A stretch of 64,000 bases of DNA from an uncultured Dysgonomonas sp. (GTDB lineage Bacteria; Bacteroidota; Bacteroidia; Bacteroidales; Dysgonomonadaceae): the NCBI RefSeq assembly GCF_900079725.1, contig NZ_LT599032.1, forward strand, positions 928,948 to 992,947, given 5' to 3'. The notes under the pieces are model-generated. The model ran no database searches. It saw only the letters and a list, made by a program, of their open reading frames with translations, and was not told where the DNA came from. Positions 35,269-44,089 of this stretch are shown here, piece by piece; the stretch's first letter is position 1; the number at the start of each line of letters is the position of its first letter. Position numbers and translations under genes: made by a program.

Positions 35269-35874
35269 ATGGAAAAGAAGCATTGGATATTCCTTATCAT
35301 ATTCTTTATAGTAGGCATATGGTCGGGTATTAATCCTTACGAAACGGGATTGTGGTTTCTCGAAGCGGGAATGTGCATTGTCGGTGTGGCTATACTGGCT
35401 TTTACTTTCAAGCGGTTCCGGTTTACGGATATGACCTATGTCTTTATCCTTATCCATCTTATCATCCTTTTTGTAGGGGCACATTATTCCTATGCTAAGG
35501 TTCCTTTGTTCGACTGGATAAAAGAAGTGTTTGACCAAAGCCGCAATAACTATGATAAAGTAGGGCATTTTGCACAGGGGTTCATCCCGGCAATGATTGC
35601 CCGCGAATTGCTTATTCGCCTCGATGTGCTCAAAAAACGTTCATGGCTGCCGTTTATCGTTGTTTGCATCTGCCTAGCCATCAGTGCTTTTTATGAACTG
35701 ATAGAGTGGTGGGTTGGCGCATTGTCTGACGATGGTGCTGATGATTTTCTCGGTACTCAGGGATATGTCTGGGATACGCAGTCGGATATGTTTTGCGCCA
35801 TGCTTGGAGCTATCTGCATGCTGATATTCTTTTCGAAATTACAGGATAAGCAAATACAAAAAATAAACCAATGA
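35269..35874 (+). CDS. YjdF/DUF2238-family inner membrane protein
   Basis: 201 residues with about six membrane helices. Family features are visible: the YDKVGHFAQGF motif (about 95-105), AFYELIEWW (about 139-147) and the acidic DFLGTQGYVWDTQSDM loop (about 161-176), where the conserved Asp and His residues could bind metal. E. coli YjdF belongs to this family; function is unknown. It starts 41 bases after the barrel gene. Confidence 0.82.
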   Translation: MEKKHWIFLIIFFIVGIWSGINPYETGLWFLEAGMCIVGVAILAFTFKRFRFTDMTYVFILIHLIILFVGAHYSYAKVPLFDWIKEVFDQSRNNYDKVGHFAQGFIPAMIARELLIRLDVLKKRSWLPFIVVCICLAISAFYELIEWWVGALSDDGADDFLGTQGYVWDTQSDMFCAMLGAICMLIFFSKLQDKQIQKINQ

Positions 35875-35877
35875 TAC

Positions 35878-35938
35878 AATGTGCCAATATATAAGTTCGC
35901 TTTTCATTGGCACATTAGCTAATTAGAAAATTAACACA
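35878..35938. repeat. Hairpin-forming ATTGGCA repeat, copy 2
   Basis: Arms AATGTGCCAAT (35878-35888) and ATTGGCACATT (35906-35916) are perfect complements, followed by AGCTAATTAG. It is related to the element before aspS and also lies just before a gene start. Confidence 0.72.
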
Positions 35939-36877
35939 ATGACACTTTCTCAGAAACAACAGGGGCATCTTATTATGCTTGTTGTGATGACAGTTTTCGG
36001 ACTGAATATTCCCATCAATAAGTATCTGTACAGTACAGGGCTTCTTACGCCTATGGCTATGACAATGCTGCGTATGGGGTTTGCAGCCATTGCCTTTTGG
36101 GCAGTCTCGTTATTCACGAAAAAAGAAAAAGTAGACAGACGGGATTTGCTTATACTGTGTATAGGAGGTATTTCCGGCATGCTCATCAATCAAAGTCTCT
36201 TTGCATACGGTCTTGGGCAAACATCATCTGTAGATGCATCTATAATAACGACCAGTGGCCCTTTATTTGCCATGATACTGGCGGCAGTATTACTCAAAGA
36301 ACCCATTACATTCAAGAAAGCAGGCGGTGTAGTGCTTGGTGGACTGGGCGCCATATTTCTGGTTTATACTTCCAATCAGGTGGTTACTCCCGGGCAGGGG
36401 TCGGCCCTTGCAGGGGATATCGCCGTGCTTAGCGCGCAACTGTTTTATGCATTTTATCTGGTAATTACACGTCCGCTGTCGACTAAGTACTCTCCCATTA
36501 CGATGATGAAATGGATGTTTTTCTTTGCGGCCCTTATCAATCTGCCTATCAGTTATAATGCTGTGTTGGTCGCACCACTTTTCCATCAGCCCGATATAAT
36601 GCCGTATCTGATGCTATCATTTACATTGCTGGGTGCTACATTTTTTACTTATATGATGATTCCTTTGGCTCAGAGGCGTATAAGGCCTACTACTATCTCT
36701 ATGTACAATAATATGCAGCCGCTCATTGCTTCCGGCGTAGCTATATATATGGGAATGGATCGGTTTACATTCGAAAAACTACTGGCAGCCATATTAATAT
36801 TCGCAGGAGTGTATCTGGTGACGGCCAGTAAATCGAGGGCTGATGTAGAGCGGGAGTCTAAAACAGAACAATCATAG
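35939..36877 (+). CDS. EamA-domain (DMT superfamily) transporter
   Basis: 312 residues with ten membrane helices in two EamA repeats (about 8-145 and 160-295). Both repeats end with the usual A..LG..LIF.G or similar pattern (GLGAIFLVY and ILIFAGVYLV). DMT members export amino acids, nucleobases or other metabolites; substrate unknown. It is preceded by a hairpin repeat rather than an obvious promoter. Confidence 0.87.
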   Translation: MTLSQKQQGHLIMLVVMTVFGLNIPINKYLYSTGLLTPMAMTMLRMGFAAIAFWAVSLFTKKEKVDRRDLLILCIGGISGMLINQSLFAYGLGQTSSVDASIITTSGPLFAMILAAVLLKEPITFKKAGGVVLGGLGAIFLVYTSNQVVTPGQGSALAGDIAVLSAQLFYAFYLVITRPLSTKYSPITMMKWMFFFAALINLPISYNAVLVAPLFHQPDIMPYLMLSFTLLGATFFTYMMIPLAQRRIRPTTISMYNNMQPLIASGVAIYMGMDRFTFEKLLAAILIFAGVYLVTASKSRADVERESKTEQS

Positions 36878-36927
36878 GCTTATACTCAGACTTTCTGAAA
36901 AATAAACCGTATTTTTGCACAGATTTA

Positions 36928-36976
36928 AAGTCACAGACCTATTCATTGCTTTAGTAGGCATGCCAGCAACTGAAGG
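36928..36976 (+). repeat. GGTCnnnGACC-type dispersed repeat, copy 3
   Basis: AAAGTCACAGACCTATTCAT, one base off in the first arm, followed by GCCAGCAACTGAA, similar to the GCAACA part seen in copies at 45036 and 50736. It lies upstream of the gene at 37029. Confidence 0.72.
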
Positions 36977-37028
36977 CTATGTTTGAATAAAGTTGAATAA
37001 ATACTTACTCTTACTTAATACATACACA

Positions 37029-38231
37029 ATGGACAAAGTTAGCAACCGCATAAAGTATTGCTGTTTCGGCCTTATATTTCTGGGGCTGGTAATCAGGCTG
37101 CTTTTATTCAAATATCATTCTACCGACTATGGCGGATTCCTTATTCACTGGATAGATCATATAAAGACATATGGCTTTGCCGGATTTAAGGACGATTTCT
37201 ATAATTATGCCCCTACATATATCTATATGCTCGCTATCGTGGCAAAGACAGATATATATCCTTTGTACGGAATCAAGATACTGTCGGTCATATTCGACTT
37301 TGTAGCCGCATATTTTCTTGCGCAGATAGTTTTCCATATCACAAAGAAAGAGTCTTTCAAATGGATTGCATTTGCTTTGGTATCAGTGCTTCCTACTGTC
37401 ATTCTCGATGGCTCATTCATGGCGCAGTGCGACTCCATCTATGTATCGGTAATACTGGCTAGTGTTTATTTCTTACTGAAACGGAACAATCTGGCCTCTG
37501 TAATCCTTCTCGGGCTGGCATTTGCACTGAAAGCTCAAACGGCAATTGTGCTGCCATTCTTCTTCGTATATATGCTTAGGGGAGGTATAAAATGGTATTA
37601 TTTTTTGCTTGTACCCGTTGTGTTTGTCATTATGATTATCCCTGCATGGCTTGCCGGTAGGCCGTTTCTCGATCTATTGCTGGTATATAAGATGCAGTCG
37701 GAATATTATGAAGGTATAGTAGGATTCTTTCCTAACATCTATGTGTGGATACAGCAACTTATCAATTACGATAAGAACATTGGAATGATATTTACCATGC
37801 TGCTTACTCTTGCAGGAGGGTTTATTCTCTGCCGGAAGAAGTATATATTCTCACTCGAATCGTGGATACAACTACTCTTTATCAGTGCTATTGTTTGTCC
37901 GTTTTTTTTGCCGGGTATGCGCGAGCGTTATATGTTTCTGGGCGATGTGGTGGCGGTTGCATATATCCTTATGTTCCCTAAAAAGATGTATTTACCGATA
38001 GGCATAATATTTATATCGTTCTTTTCCTATATCAGGTGTTTTTATTACTTCGCGCCATTTGCCGATTATCCGCAGTCTGTGTTTTCTTTCTTCGAGTTTA
38101 TTCCGTGGAGGCTGATGGCGTTGGTATATTTTACAATAATTGTGCTGACGGTGATAGACTTTATAAAAACTCTGCGGAGCAATAAGCCCGAGGATGAATT
38201 TGTGATAGGAGACAAAGCAAAAGCTAAGTAA
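37029..38231 (+). CDS. GT-C-fold membrane glycosyltransferase-like protein
   Basis: 400 residues from the ATG at 37029 (a TTG at 36993 is in frame but less likely). About ten membrane helices. After helix 1 comes a large extracytoplasmic loop with acidic residues (STDYGGFLIHWIDH), as in lipid-linked sugar mannosyltransferases, and later MAQCDSIY (about 135-142) and PGMRERYMF, both typical of GT-C bacterial families. It would transfer a sugar from a lipid carrier; donor and acceptor are unknown. No glycan gene cluster is nearby. Confidence 0.75.
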   Translation: MDKVSNRIKYCCFGLIFLGLVIRLLLFKYHSTDYGGFLIHWIDHIKTYGFAGFKDDFYNYAPTYIYMLAIVAKTDIYPLYGIKILSVIFDFVAAYFLAQIVFHITKKESFKWIAFALVSVLPTVILDGSFMAQCDSIYVSVILASVYFLLKRNNLASVILLGLAFALKAQTAIVLPFFFVYMLRGGIKWYYFLLVPVVFVIMIIPAWLAGRPFLDLLLVYKMQSEYYEGIVGFFPNIYVWIQQLINYDKNIGMIFTMLLTLAGGFILCRKKYIFSLESWIQLLFISAIVCPFFLPGMRERYMFLGDVVAVAYILMFPKKMYLPIGIIFISFFSYIRCFYYFAPFADYPQSVFSFFEFIPWRLMALVYFTIIVLTVIDFIKTLRSNKPEDEFVIGDKAKAK

Positions 38232-38246
38232 TCTAAAATATTTACT

Positions 38247-38329
38247 GTCGTATGTCATCCTGACCGCAGGGAAGGATCTCTACTCCAAAGACACGAGATG
38301 CTTCGTGTCTCAGCATGACAAAGTACGAC
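38247..38329. repeat. TGTCAT...ATGACA palindromic repeat, copy 1
   Basis: TGTCATCCTGACCGCAGGGA on the left and CTCAGCATGACA on the right bracket a perfect 8-bp inner hairpin AGACACGA/TCGTGTCT (38289-38296 with 38303-38310). Outer arms GTCGTATGTCAT and ATGACA...GTACGAC pair with a small bulge. This is a known type of REP-like element in Bacteroidota. Related copies: 43861, 56133 and 56384. Confidence 0.8.
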
Positions 38330-38378
38330 AACTAATTCTTCCAACTACTTAATTGATTACATTCTGCAAAATAAAATG

Positions 38379-38386
38379 TATTTTTG
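38379..38386 (+). promoter_or_regulatory. Candidate -7 element for the gene at 38417
   Basis: TATTTTTG fits TAnnTTTG. It overlaps an in-frame TTG at 38384, which supports the ATG at 38417 as the true start. Confidence 0.5.
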
Positions 38387-38416
38387 TATCCAAATCAGAA
38401 TGTTTTACAAAAGATA

Positions 38417-38926
38417 ATGAAAAAGATACAAATTATATGCTTGTTCCTGCTGTTGCCTTTTGCCTGCTCAGCCCAGTTTATAGGTATCGGGGCGCAGTAT
38501 GCGGACGCCAAAGGTAAAGGAAACGATTTCCAGTTTGCCGCTAATGCGTCCTTTCCGGTATGGCATAAGAAAAATCCTCTGAATTCCTTTGTGTCCAGTG
38601 GTGTAGATTATACAGGAGGTAGTTCTCCGGTCGCAGGGTTGAACCTGAAACCAATACAATTGACTTCTTTCCTGAGCGAATCTTTATTTAATAATAATAA
38701 AGCGACAATTCTGGTTGGCTGTGATGCCGGGTATCTCTTCAATTTCAGGCATGGAAAAGACGGGATTGTGATTACTCCGAATGTATATGTCGATTACAAA
38801 TTCTTTTTTGTAAAGGCAGGCTATGACTTTAATGTGACGGGGAATGAACAGCAGTTCTTTGTCAGAGCGGGATTTTGCTTTGGCATGGGAACATTTAAAA
38901 ATTTTGTGAAGACAGAAATTTGGTAA
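38417..38926 (+). CDS. Secreted small barrel-like protein of unknown function
   Basis: 169 residues from the ATG at 38417, with a signal peptide (LLLPFACSAQ). The rest is beta-strand-like with alternating aromatic residues (YKFFFVKAGYDFNV, QFFVRAGFCFGMG) and could be a small outer membrane barrel. I do not recognise the family. It ends 35 bases before mnmA; the palindrome GGTCAGCGACC lies between. Confidence 0.62.
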   Translation: MKKIQIICLFLLLPFACSAQFIGIGAQYADAKGKGNDFQFAANASFPVWHKKNPLNSFVSSGVDYTGGSSPVAGLNLKPIQLTSFLSESLFNNNKATILVGCDAGYLFNFRHGKDGIVITPNVYVDYKFFFVKAGYDFNVTGNEQQFFVRAGFCFGMGTFKNFVKTEIW

Positions 38927-38935
38927 GTAAAAGAT

Positions 38936-38948
38936 AGGTCAGCGACCT
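38936..38948 (+). repeat. Short GGTCnnnGACC palindrome, copy 4
   Basis: AGGTCAGCGACCT, the palindromic core without the TATTTATT tail, 13 bases upstream of the mnmA start. It contains the sequence used in the other copies but may be chance. Confidence 0.5.
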
Positions 38949-38960
38949 AAGGAGATAATA

Positions 38961-40037
38961 ATGAAAATAGCAGCATTGGTATCGGGCGGGGTAGACAGTT
39001 CCGTAGTTGTACATCAGTTAAAGGAACAAGGTTACGACCCTACCATATTTTATATACGCATAGGAATGGAAGATGAGCAGGGTTATATCGATTGCCCTGC
39101 CGAAGAAGATATTGAAATTACAACCTATATAGCAAAAAAATACGGTTGTAAGATGGAAGTTGTGTCCCTGCATGAGGAATATTGGGAAAATGTGGTAAGT
39201 TATACAGTCGATGCGGTAAAGCGAGGACTGACTCCCAATCCGGATATGATGTGCAACAAAATGATTAAGTTCGGATGCTTTGAGCAAAAATGGGGGCACG
39301 AATTTGATAAGATTGCCACAGGACATTATGCAACAACTACTGAGCTGAATGGTAAGACATGGCTCTCTACTGCAAAAGATCATGTGAAAGACCAAACCTA
39401 CTTTCTGGGGCAGATAGATTATTTACAAGTGTCGAAATTGATGTTTCCGATAGGTGATCTGCTCAAGAGTGAGGTACGCACTATTGCCGCTCAACAGGGA
39501 TTACCATCGGCCCAACGTAAAGATAGTCAGGGTATTTGTTTTCTAGGCAAAGTAAATTATAATGACTTTATTCGCCGCTATCTGGGAGAACGCAAAGGTA
39601 AGATCGTGGAACTGGAAACAGGGAATGTTCTGGGCAAACATGATGGTTATTGGTTTCACACTATCGGCCAACGTCGGGGTTTGAAACTGAGTGGTGGCCC
39701 GTGGTTTGTGATAAAGAAGGATACAAAACGCAATATCGTTTATGTATCTAATGGCTACGATCCTGAAACACAATATGGGAAAGTGGTAAATCTAGCAGGG
39801 TTTTCATTTATAACAGATGATATCTGGGGAGATTTTGAAGGTAGGAAAGACATCACTTTCAAAATACGGCATACCCCTGAGTTTACCCATGGCTATATAG
39901 AAAAAATAGGAGATCTGTATCGCATCCACTCCGATGAAAAGATACAGGGTATTGCCGCCGGACAGTTTGGCGTAGTCTATGATGCCGATTCCAAATTGTG
40001 TATTGGCAGCGGGATGATAGCCAATGACGAGACTTAA
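38961..40037 (+). CDS. mnmA: tRNA-specific 2-thiouridylase
   Basis: 358 residues. It puts the 2-thio group on wobble U34 of tRNAs for Lys, Glu and Gln, using ATP and persulfide sulfur. Motifs: PP-loop SGGVDSS (8-14), the catalytic Cys98 ([12 protein letters not shown]) and Cys193 (DSQGICFLG), with the C-terminal barrel from about 215 (HTIGQRRGL). Length is normal for the family. A Shine-Dalgarno-like AAGGAGA lies 8 bases before the ATG. Confidence 0.96.
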   Translation: MKIAALVSGGVDSSVVVHQLKEQGYDPTIFYIRIGMEDEQGYIDCPAEEDIEITTYIAKKYGCKMEVVSLHEEYWENVVSYTVDAVKRGLTPNPDMMCNKMIKFGCFEQKWGHEFDKIATGHYATTTELNGKTWLSTAKDHVKDQTYFLGQIDYLQVSKLMFPIGDLLKSEVRTIAAQQGLPSAQRKDSQGICFLGKVNYNDFIRRYLGERKGKIVELETGNVLGKHDGYWFHTIGQRRGLKLSGGPWFVIKKDTKRNIVYVSNGYDPETQYGKVVNLAGFSFITDDIWGDFEGRKDITFKIRHTPEFTHGYIEKIGDLYRIHSDEKIQGIAAGQFGVVYDADSKLCIGSGMIANDET

Positions 40038-40084
40038 GATAAGTATATCAGCAAAGAACTTATAACCATAATCCATAAACATCC

Positions 40085-40720
40085 ATGTTTCTTTTTGATG
40101 ACCTAGCTAAAATCCAGCTTGTCGATGTAATCGAATTTCTGGGGACGATTGCGTTTGCTATCAGTGGTATCCGTCTGGCTTCGGCTAAACGGTTCGACTG
40201 GTTCGGTGCAATAGTAATCGGTTTTGTTACCGCTACCGGAGGCGGTACATTGCGTGACTTGTTGCTGGATGTGCCTATATTCTGGACACAGGCCAGCCGG
40301 TATATCTGGTGTACACTGTTTGCCTTTCTGATAGTACTGTGTTTTCGTAAATTTTTGGTACATCTTAACAATACTATTTTCTGGTTCGACTGTATCGGAC
40401 TGGGACTATTTGTTGTGGTAGGCTACGAAAAAGCTCTGGCTCTCGACTATCCGGTATGGGTGTGCGTCGCCATGGCTACTATCACAGGTATAGTTGGAGG
40501 TATGATACGTGACATTTTGATAAATGAAGTTCCTATTATTTTTACACAGGAACTTTATGCTGTAGCCTGTATCTTAGGCGGAATTTTGTTTAGTATACTT
40601 CATTATCTGAATGTGGATTTGGCGGTAATAGAAATCTCTACAGCTGTATTTGTTGTAGTGATAAGAGTATTAGCTACGAAATATCGTCTGAAGTTACCTA
40701 TATTAAAAGGAGAGGATTAG
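40085..40720 (+). CDS. TRIC/YadS-family (UPF0126) cation channel
   Basis: 211 residues, seven membrane helices arranged as two inverted repeats. Each repeat has the family motif: GGGTLRD (52-58) and GGMIRD (138-143). Bacterial TRIC proteins are homotrimeric cation channels of the inner membrane; older names are YadS or UPF0126. It follows mnmA by 47 bases on the same strand. Confidence 0.9.
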   Translation: MFLFDDLAKIQLVDVIEFLGTIAFAISGIRLASAKRFDWFGAIVIGFVTATGGGTLRDLLLDVPIFWTQASRYIWCTLFAFLIVLCFRKFLVHLNNTIFWFDCIGLGLFVVVGYEKALALDYPVWVCVAMATITGIVGGMIRDILINEVPIIFTQELYAVACILGGILFSILHYLNVDLAVIEISTAVFVVVIRVLATKYRLKLPILKGED

Positions 40721-40775
40721 TCAATAAACATGATGATTCTCACTGTAGTAGGCAATATTAGAAGGATAAATGAGT

Positions 40776-40783
40776 TATATTTG
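40776..40783 (+). promoter_or_regulatory. Candidate -7 element of the porE-porD unit
   Basis: TATATTTG fits TAnnTTTG 40 bases before the TTG start at 40823. No clear -33 partner. Confidence 0.45.
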
Positions 40784-40822
40784 TGTATTAATTATGATTG
40801 TTAAGTAATAGGTGACAACATC

Positions 40823-42808
40823 TTGAAAAGATATATTTACTATACATTAGGTTCGATAATATTACTCTCATATTTAGCTTCGTGCAAATCGGTGAAATTG
40901 GAAGATGCCGATAAGAAATTTGCACAGGGCGAGTATTTTGTTGCTGCCGATATGTATCGTAAAATATACCGTAAAACACCGGCAAAAAAACGAGAACTGC
41001 GTGGTGAAGTAGCTCTTCGCATGGCTGAAAGCTACCGTCTCATAAATTACCCGATGAGGGCAAATGCAGCATATGCCAATGCTATACGCTACAAGGTGAA
41101 CGACAGTACGGTCACACTTCAGTATGCACGTTCTCTTCACAAGGCTGGTGATTATAAGCAAGCGGCAAAATACTATCAGGAATTTCTTCAACTATATCCG
41201 GGAAATCAATTTGCACTGAATGGCTTGGAGGGTACGCGACTGGCTCCGCTATGGAAAGCCAAGCCCACGCTACATCCCGTCAAACGTATGGACTTGTTTA
41301 ACTCCAACAGAGGCGAATTCAGCCCCATGCTTCTGCCTCCCGATTACGATCAGGTTTATTTCTCATCCAATCGCAAAGAAGCCACAGGTGATACTATCAG
41401 TGGGATAACGGGGGCTAAACTGAATGACATTTTCATGTCCCGCAAAGATGAAAATGGTAACTGGATGAAGGTAGAGCATGTAGAATCAGCTATTAACACA
41501 GAGTCGGATGAAGGAACGCCATCGTTTACCATAGCAGGGACAACAATGTATTATACGCATACTCCTGTTCCCGATTCGGTAGGAATATTCTTCCCGGGTA
41601 TCTATGTGTCGCAACGCACGGGCGGCTCGTGGAGTGCCGGTACTAAACTGGATATAAGCAGAAGGGATACGCTCAGTGTATATGCCCACCCTACAATAAA
41701 TTCGACGGGAGATGTGCTCTATTTTGTATCCGACAGGGCAGGCGGGTATGGAGGAAAGGATATATGGAAAGCTACTTTAGTCGGCGATCTTGTCGAATCT
41801 GTTCAAAATCTCGGACCGGATATAAATACGGCAGGAGACGAGATGTTTCCTTATCTGCGCAATGATTCCACCCTTTACTTTTCATCGGACGGACACCCGG
41901 GTATGGGGGGGCTGGATATATTCAGGGCATCATATAATTCTGTAACCGGACGATGGACTCCTGAGAATATGCAGTTTCCTGTCAATTCGCAGGCTGATGA
42001 TTTCGGCGTAACTTTCGAGGGAGAGAGGGAAAGCGGGTTCTTTAGTTCCAACCGTGGCGACGGGAAAGGCTTCGACCATATCTATTCGTTCGAATATCCT
42101 GTAATCAAAACGCTTGTCGAGGGCTATATAGTGGATACGGATGATGAGTTTGTCACCAATTCCACTATCCGTGTTGTAGGTCGCGACGGAACGAATAAGA
42201 AGTTTCCGGGAAAGAATGACGGCACTTATACTCTCGATGTCGCTCAGGGCATTGATTATGTATTCCTTGCCAGCGGCACAAATTATCTGAATACCCGCAT
42301 GGCATTGAAGACAGTGGAGATGGAAAAGGATTCCACTTATCTGGTCGATTTTATTCTGACTCCGATAAATAAGCCTGTGGTGTTGGAGAATATATTCTAT
42401 GATTTTGATAAAGCTACTTTACGTCCCGAATCGAAAGAGGAACTGGATGGGTTGATCGACTTGCTTAATCTGAATCCGAATGTAACCATAGAATTATCGG
42501 CGCATACCGACCGTAAAGGTTCGGATGAATATAATAACAGATTATCGCAACGTAGAGCTGAGTCAGTGGTTAATTATCTGATTACGCATGGTATAGCCAA
42601 AGACCGCCTGACTGCAGTAGGTAAAGGAAAGACCCAGCCCAAAAATGTAACCAAAGCGGTTGTCAAGAAATATGATTTTCTGAAAGAAGGAGAGGTATTG
42701 ACTGAGCAATTTATACAGGAATTGCCGCCTGAACAACAGGATATGGCCGATCAGGTAAATCGTCGTACAGAGTTCAGAGTATTGAGTATAACTTATAATT
42801 TGGAATAG
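40823..42808 (+). CDS. porE: PorE-like lipoprotein (TPR, PD40, CRD, OmpA)
   Basis: 661 residues. Translation seems to start at TTG (40823): the frame has a stop 21 bases upstream, no ATG that would keep the signal, and an AGGTGA ribosome site 7 bases before. The lipobox is SYLASC (Cys21). Domains: TPR repeats (about 25-150), WD40/PD40-like beta-propeller with YFSSNR and YFSSDG motifs (about 160-425), a carboxypeptidase regulatory-like domain (about 440-525) and an OmpA peptidoglycan-binding domain (about 535-655, LSAHTDRKGSDEYN). This is the architecture of PorE, a type IX secretion system lipoprotein that ties the machine to peptidoglycan. Similar OmpA proteins exist outside T9SS, so role is inferred. 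Confidence 0.82.
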   Translation: MKRYIYYTLGSIILLSYLASCKSVKLEDADKKFAQGEYFVAADMYRKIYRKTPAKKRELRGEVALRMAESYRLINYPMRANAAYANAIRYKVNDSTVTLQYARSLHKAGDYKQAAKYYQEFLQLYPGNQFALNGLEGTRLAPLWKAKPTLHPVKRMDLFNSNRGEFSPMLLPPDYDQVYFSSNRKEATGDTISGITGAKLNDIFMSRKDENGNWMKVEHVESAINTESDEGTPSFTIAGTTMYYTHTPVPDSVGIFFPGIYVSQRTGGSWSAGTKLDISRRDTLSVYAHPTINSTGDVLYFVSDRAGGYGGKDIWKATLVGDLVESVQNLGPDINTAGDEMFPYLRNDSTLYFSSDGHPGMGGLDIFRASYNSVTGRWTPENMQFPVNSQADDFGVTFEGERESGFFSSNRGDGKGFDHIYSFEYPVIKTLVEGYIVDTDDEFVTNSTIRVVGRDGTNKKFPGKNDGTYTLDVAQGIDYVFLASGTNYLNTRMALKTVEMEKDSTYLVDFILTPINKPVVLENIFYDFDKATLRPESKEELDGLIDLLNLNPNVTIELSAHTDRKGSDEYNNRLSQRRAESVVNYLITHGIAKDRLTAVGKGKTQPKNVTKAVVKKYDFLKEGEVLTEQFIQELPPEQQDMADQVNRRTEFRVLSITYNLE

Positions 42809-43708
42809 ATGAAAAGGTTTATCCTCTCTTTTTTACTGGGTGCAGTATCTTTTGCCTTTTTGCAAGCTCAGGAACTGAACGCCAAACTGACTATAAATAC
42901 ACAACAGGTACCATCTGCCGATAAGCAGTTGTTCTCCTCTCTGGAGTCTGAGCTCAATAAGTTATTAAACGAGCAGAAATGGACAGAAGCCAATTTTAGC
43001 AGGGATGAACGTATAAACTGCAATGTAAATATAACTGTAACTAGTTTTTCGCCTTCAGATAATAATTATACCGCCGAAATACAGATTACATCCCAGCGTC
43101 CGGTTTATAATTCGTCCTATGTAACTTCTCTGATAAATTACAGGGATACCCAATTTGATTTTAACTATTCATCCGGCTTGCCGCTAGACTTTAATAACAC
43201 GGCAGTTAGCAATAATCTTGTTGCTGTGATCTCGTTTTATGCTTATATTATTATTGGTTTCGATTTCGATTCCTTTTCTCTGAATGGAGGCAGACCCTAT
43301 TTTAGTAAGGCCATGGAAATAGCCAATATGTCGCAATCTTTAGGTGTGAGAGGGTGGGAGCCATTCTCAGGAAAGAATAATAACAGATATGATTTAGCAC
43401 TCGCACTTACAGAAGAAAGTTCCTCTTCTTTCCATAGTTTCTGGTATAACTATCATCGCATGGGATTGGACGAGATGGCTGCAAATGCATCGCGTGGAAG
43501 GATACGCATTATAGAGTCTGTCAATGATGTACGGAAATTATATGATGCCCGCCCGTCTTCAGTATTACTTAGTGTTATAGCTGAAACAAAGATTGATGAA
43601 ATTGTCCGTGTATGTTCTCAGGCGACAACGGAGGAAAAGCAAAGTATGAAAAAAACATTGAGTCAGATGTTTCCTACCAAGAGCTATAATATAAATATGC
43701 TGAAATAA
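42809..43708 (+). CDS. porD: PorD-like (DUF4835) secreted protein
   Basis: 299 residues, the usual length of DUF4835/PorD, with a signal peptide (SFAFLQAQ). Family features: an N-terminal ELNAKLTINTQQV segment, FSRDERINCNVNITV (about 63-77), the RGWEPFSGKNNNRYDLA region (about 186-205) and a C-terminal FPTKSYNINM. PorD takes part in type IX secretion in Porphyromonas, but DUF4835 proteins also occur in genomes without T9SS. The ATG directly follows the porE stop with no gap, so the two are one operon. Confidence 0.8.
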   Translation: MKRFILSFLLGAVSFAFLQAQELNAKLTINTQQVPSADKQLFSSLESELNKLLNEQKWTEANFSRDERINCNVNITVTSFSPSDNNYTAEIQITSQRPVYNSSYVTSLINYRDTQFDFNYSSGLPLDFNNTAVSNNLVAVISFYAYIIIGFDFDSFSLNGGRPYFSKAMEIANMSQSLGVRGWEPFSGKNNNRYDLALALTEESSSSFHSFWYNYHRMGLDEMAANASRGRIRIIESVNDVRKLYDARPSSVLLSVIAETKIDEIVRVCSQATTEEKQSMKKTLSQMFPTKSYNINMLK

Positions 43709-44089
43709 AGGTGCTGTACCGATTTCTATATATAATATTTTTGAAAAAATTTATCTATATATTAGCCGATAGCCTTTAGCTGTTAGTTCTTTGGCTGATT
43801 GATTGGCCCCTCCAACCTCCCCTTGGGGCAGGGCTGTTAAGTTTTATTTTTTACCCTCTGTGTCATGTTGAACGGAGTGAAACATCTCGTTTTTCAGTGT
43901 CGGGATCCTTCGTTCCACTCAGGATGACAGCAGAAAATAACAGAACAAAGTAGAGAACTTAACAACCCTGCCCCAAGGGGAGGCTACAGAGAGGGTAAAA
44001 GTAATAGGTAGAAATAGTATAGCCTTTGTTACCTTTTTAATAATGAGATATTGATTATTGTTTACTGATGACTGTAAACTGTAAACTGC
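43709..44089. other. Repeat-filled intergenic region
   Basis: 381 bases between the end of porD and the end of the convergent methyltransferase gene. Most of it is a nested palindromic element (43816-43983). The right end has short TGTAAACTG/TTTACTG repeats at about 44058-44095, similar to those at 60491-60508. No gene is seen. Confidence 0.7.
43816..43983. repeat. Nested inverted-repeat element
   Basis: Outer arms of 28 bases (43816-43843 and 43956-43983) are complementary except for one position; each contains CCCCTTGGGG-type sequence. Inside is a second, imperfect inverted repeat of 25 bases (43861-43885 with 43905-43929) that belongs to the TGTCAT...ATGACA family. The whole could fold into a long stem of about 170 bases. 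It looks like a mobile or REP-type non-coding element, or one such element inserted into another. Confidence 0.8.

Noticed and set aside
38384-38416. TTG start at 38384 for the small secreted protein
   Set aside because: It overlaps a -7 promoter element and would put 11 unneeded residues before the signal peptide.
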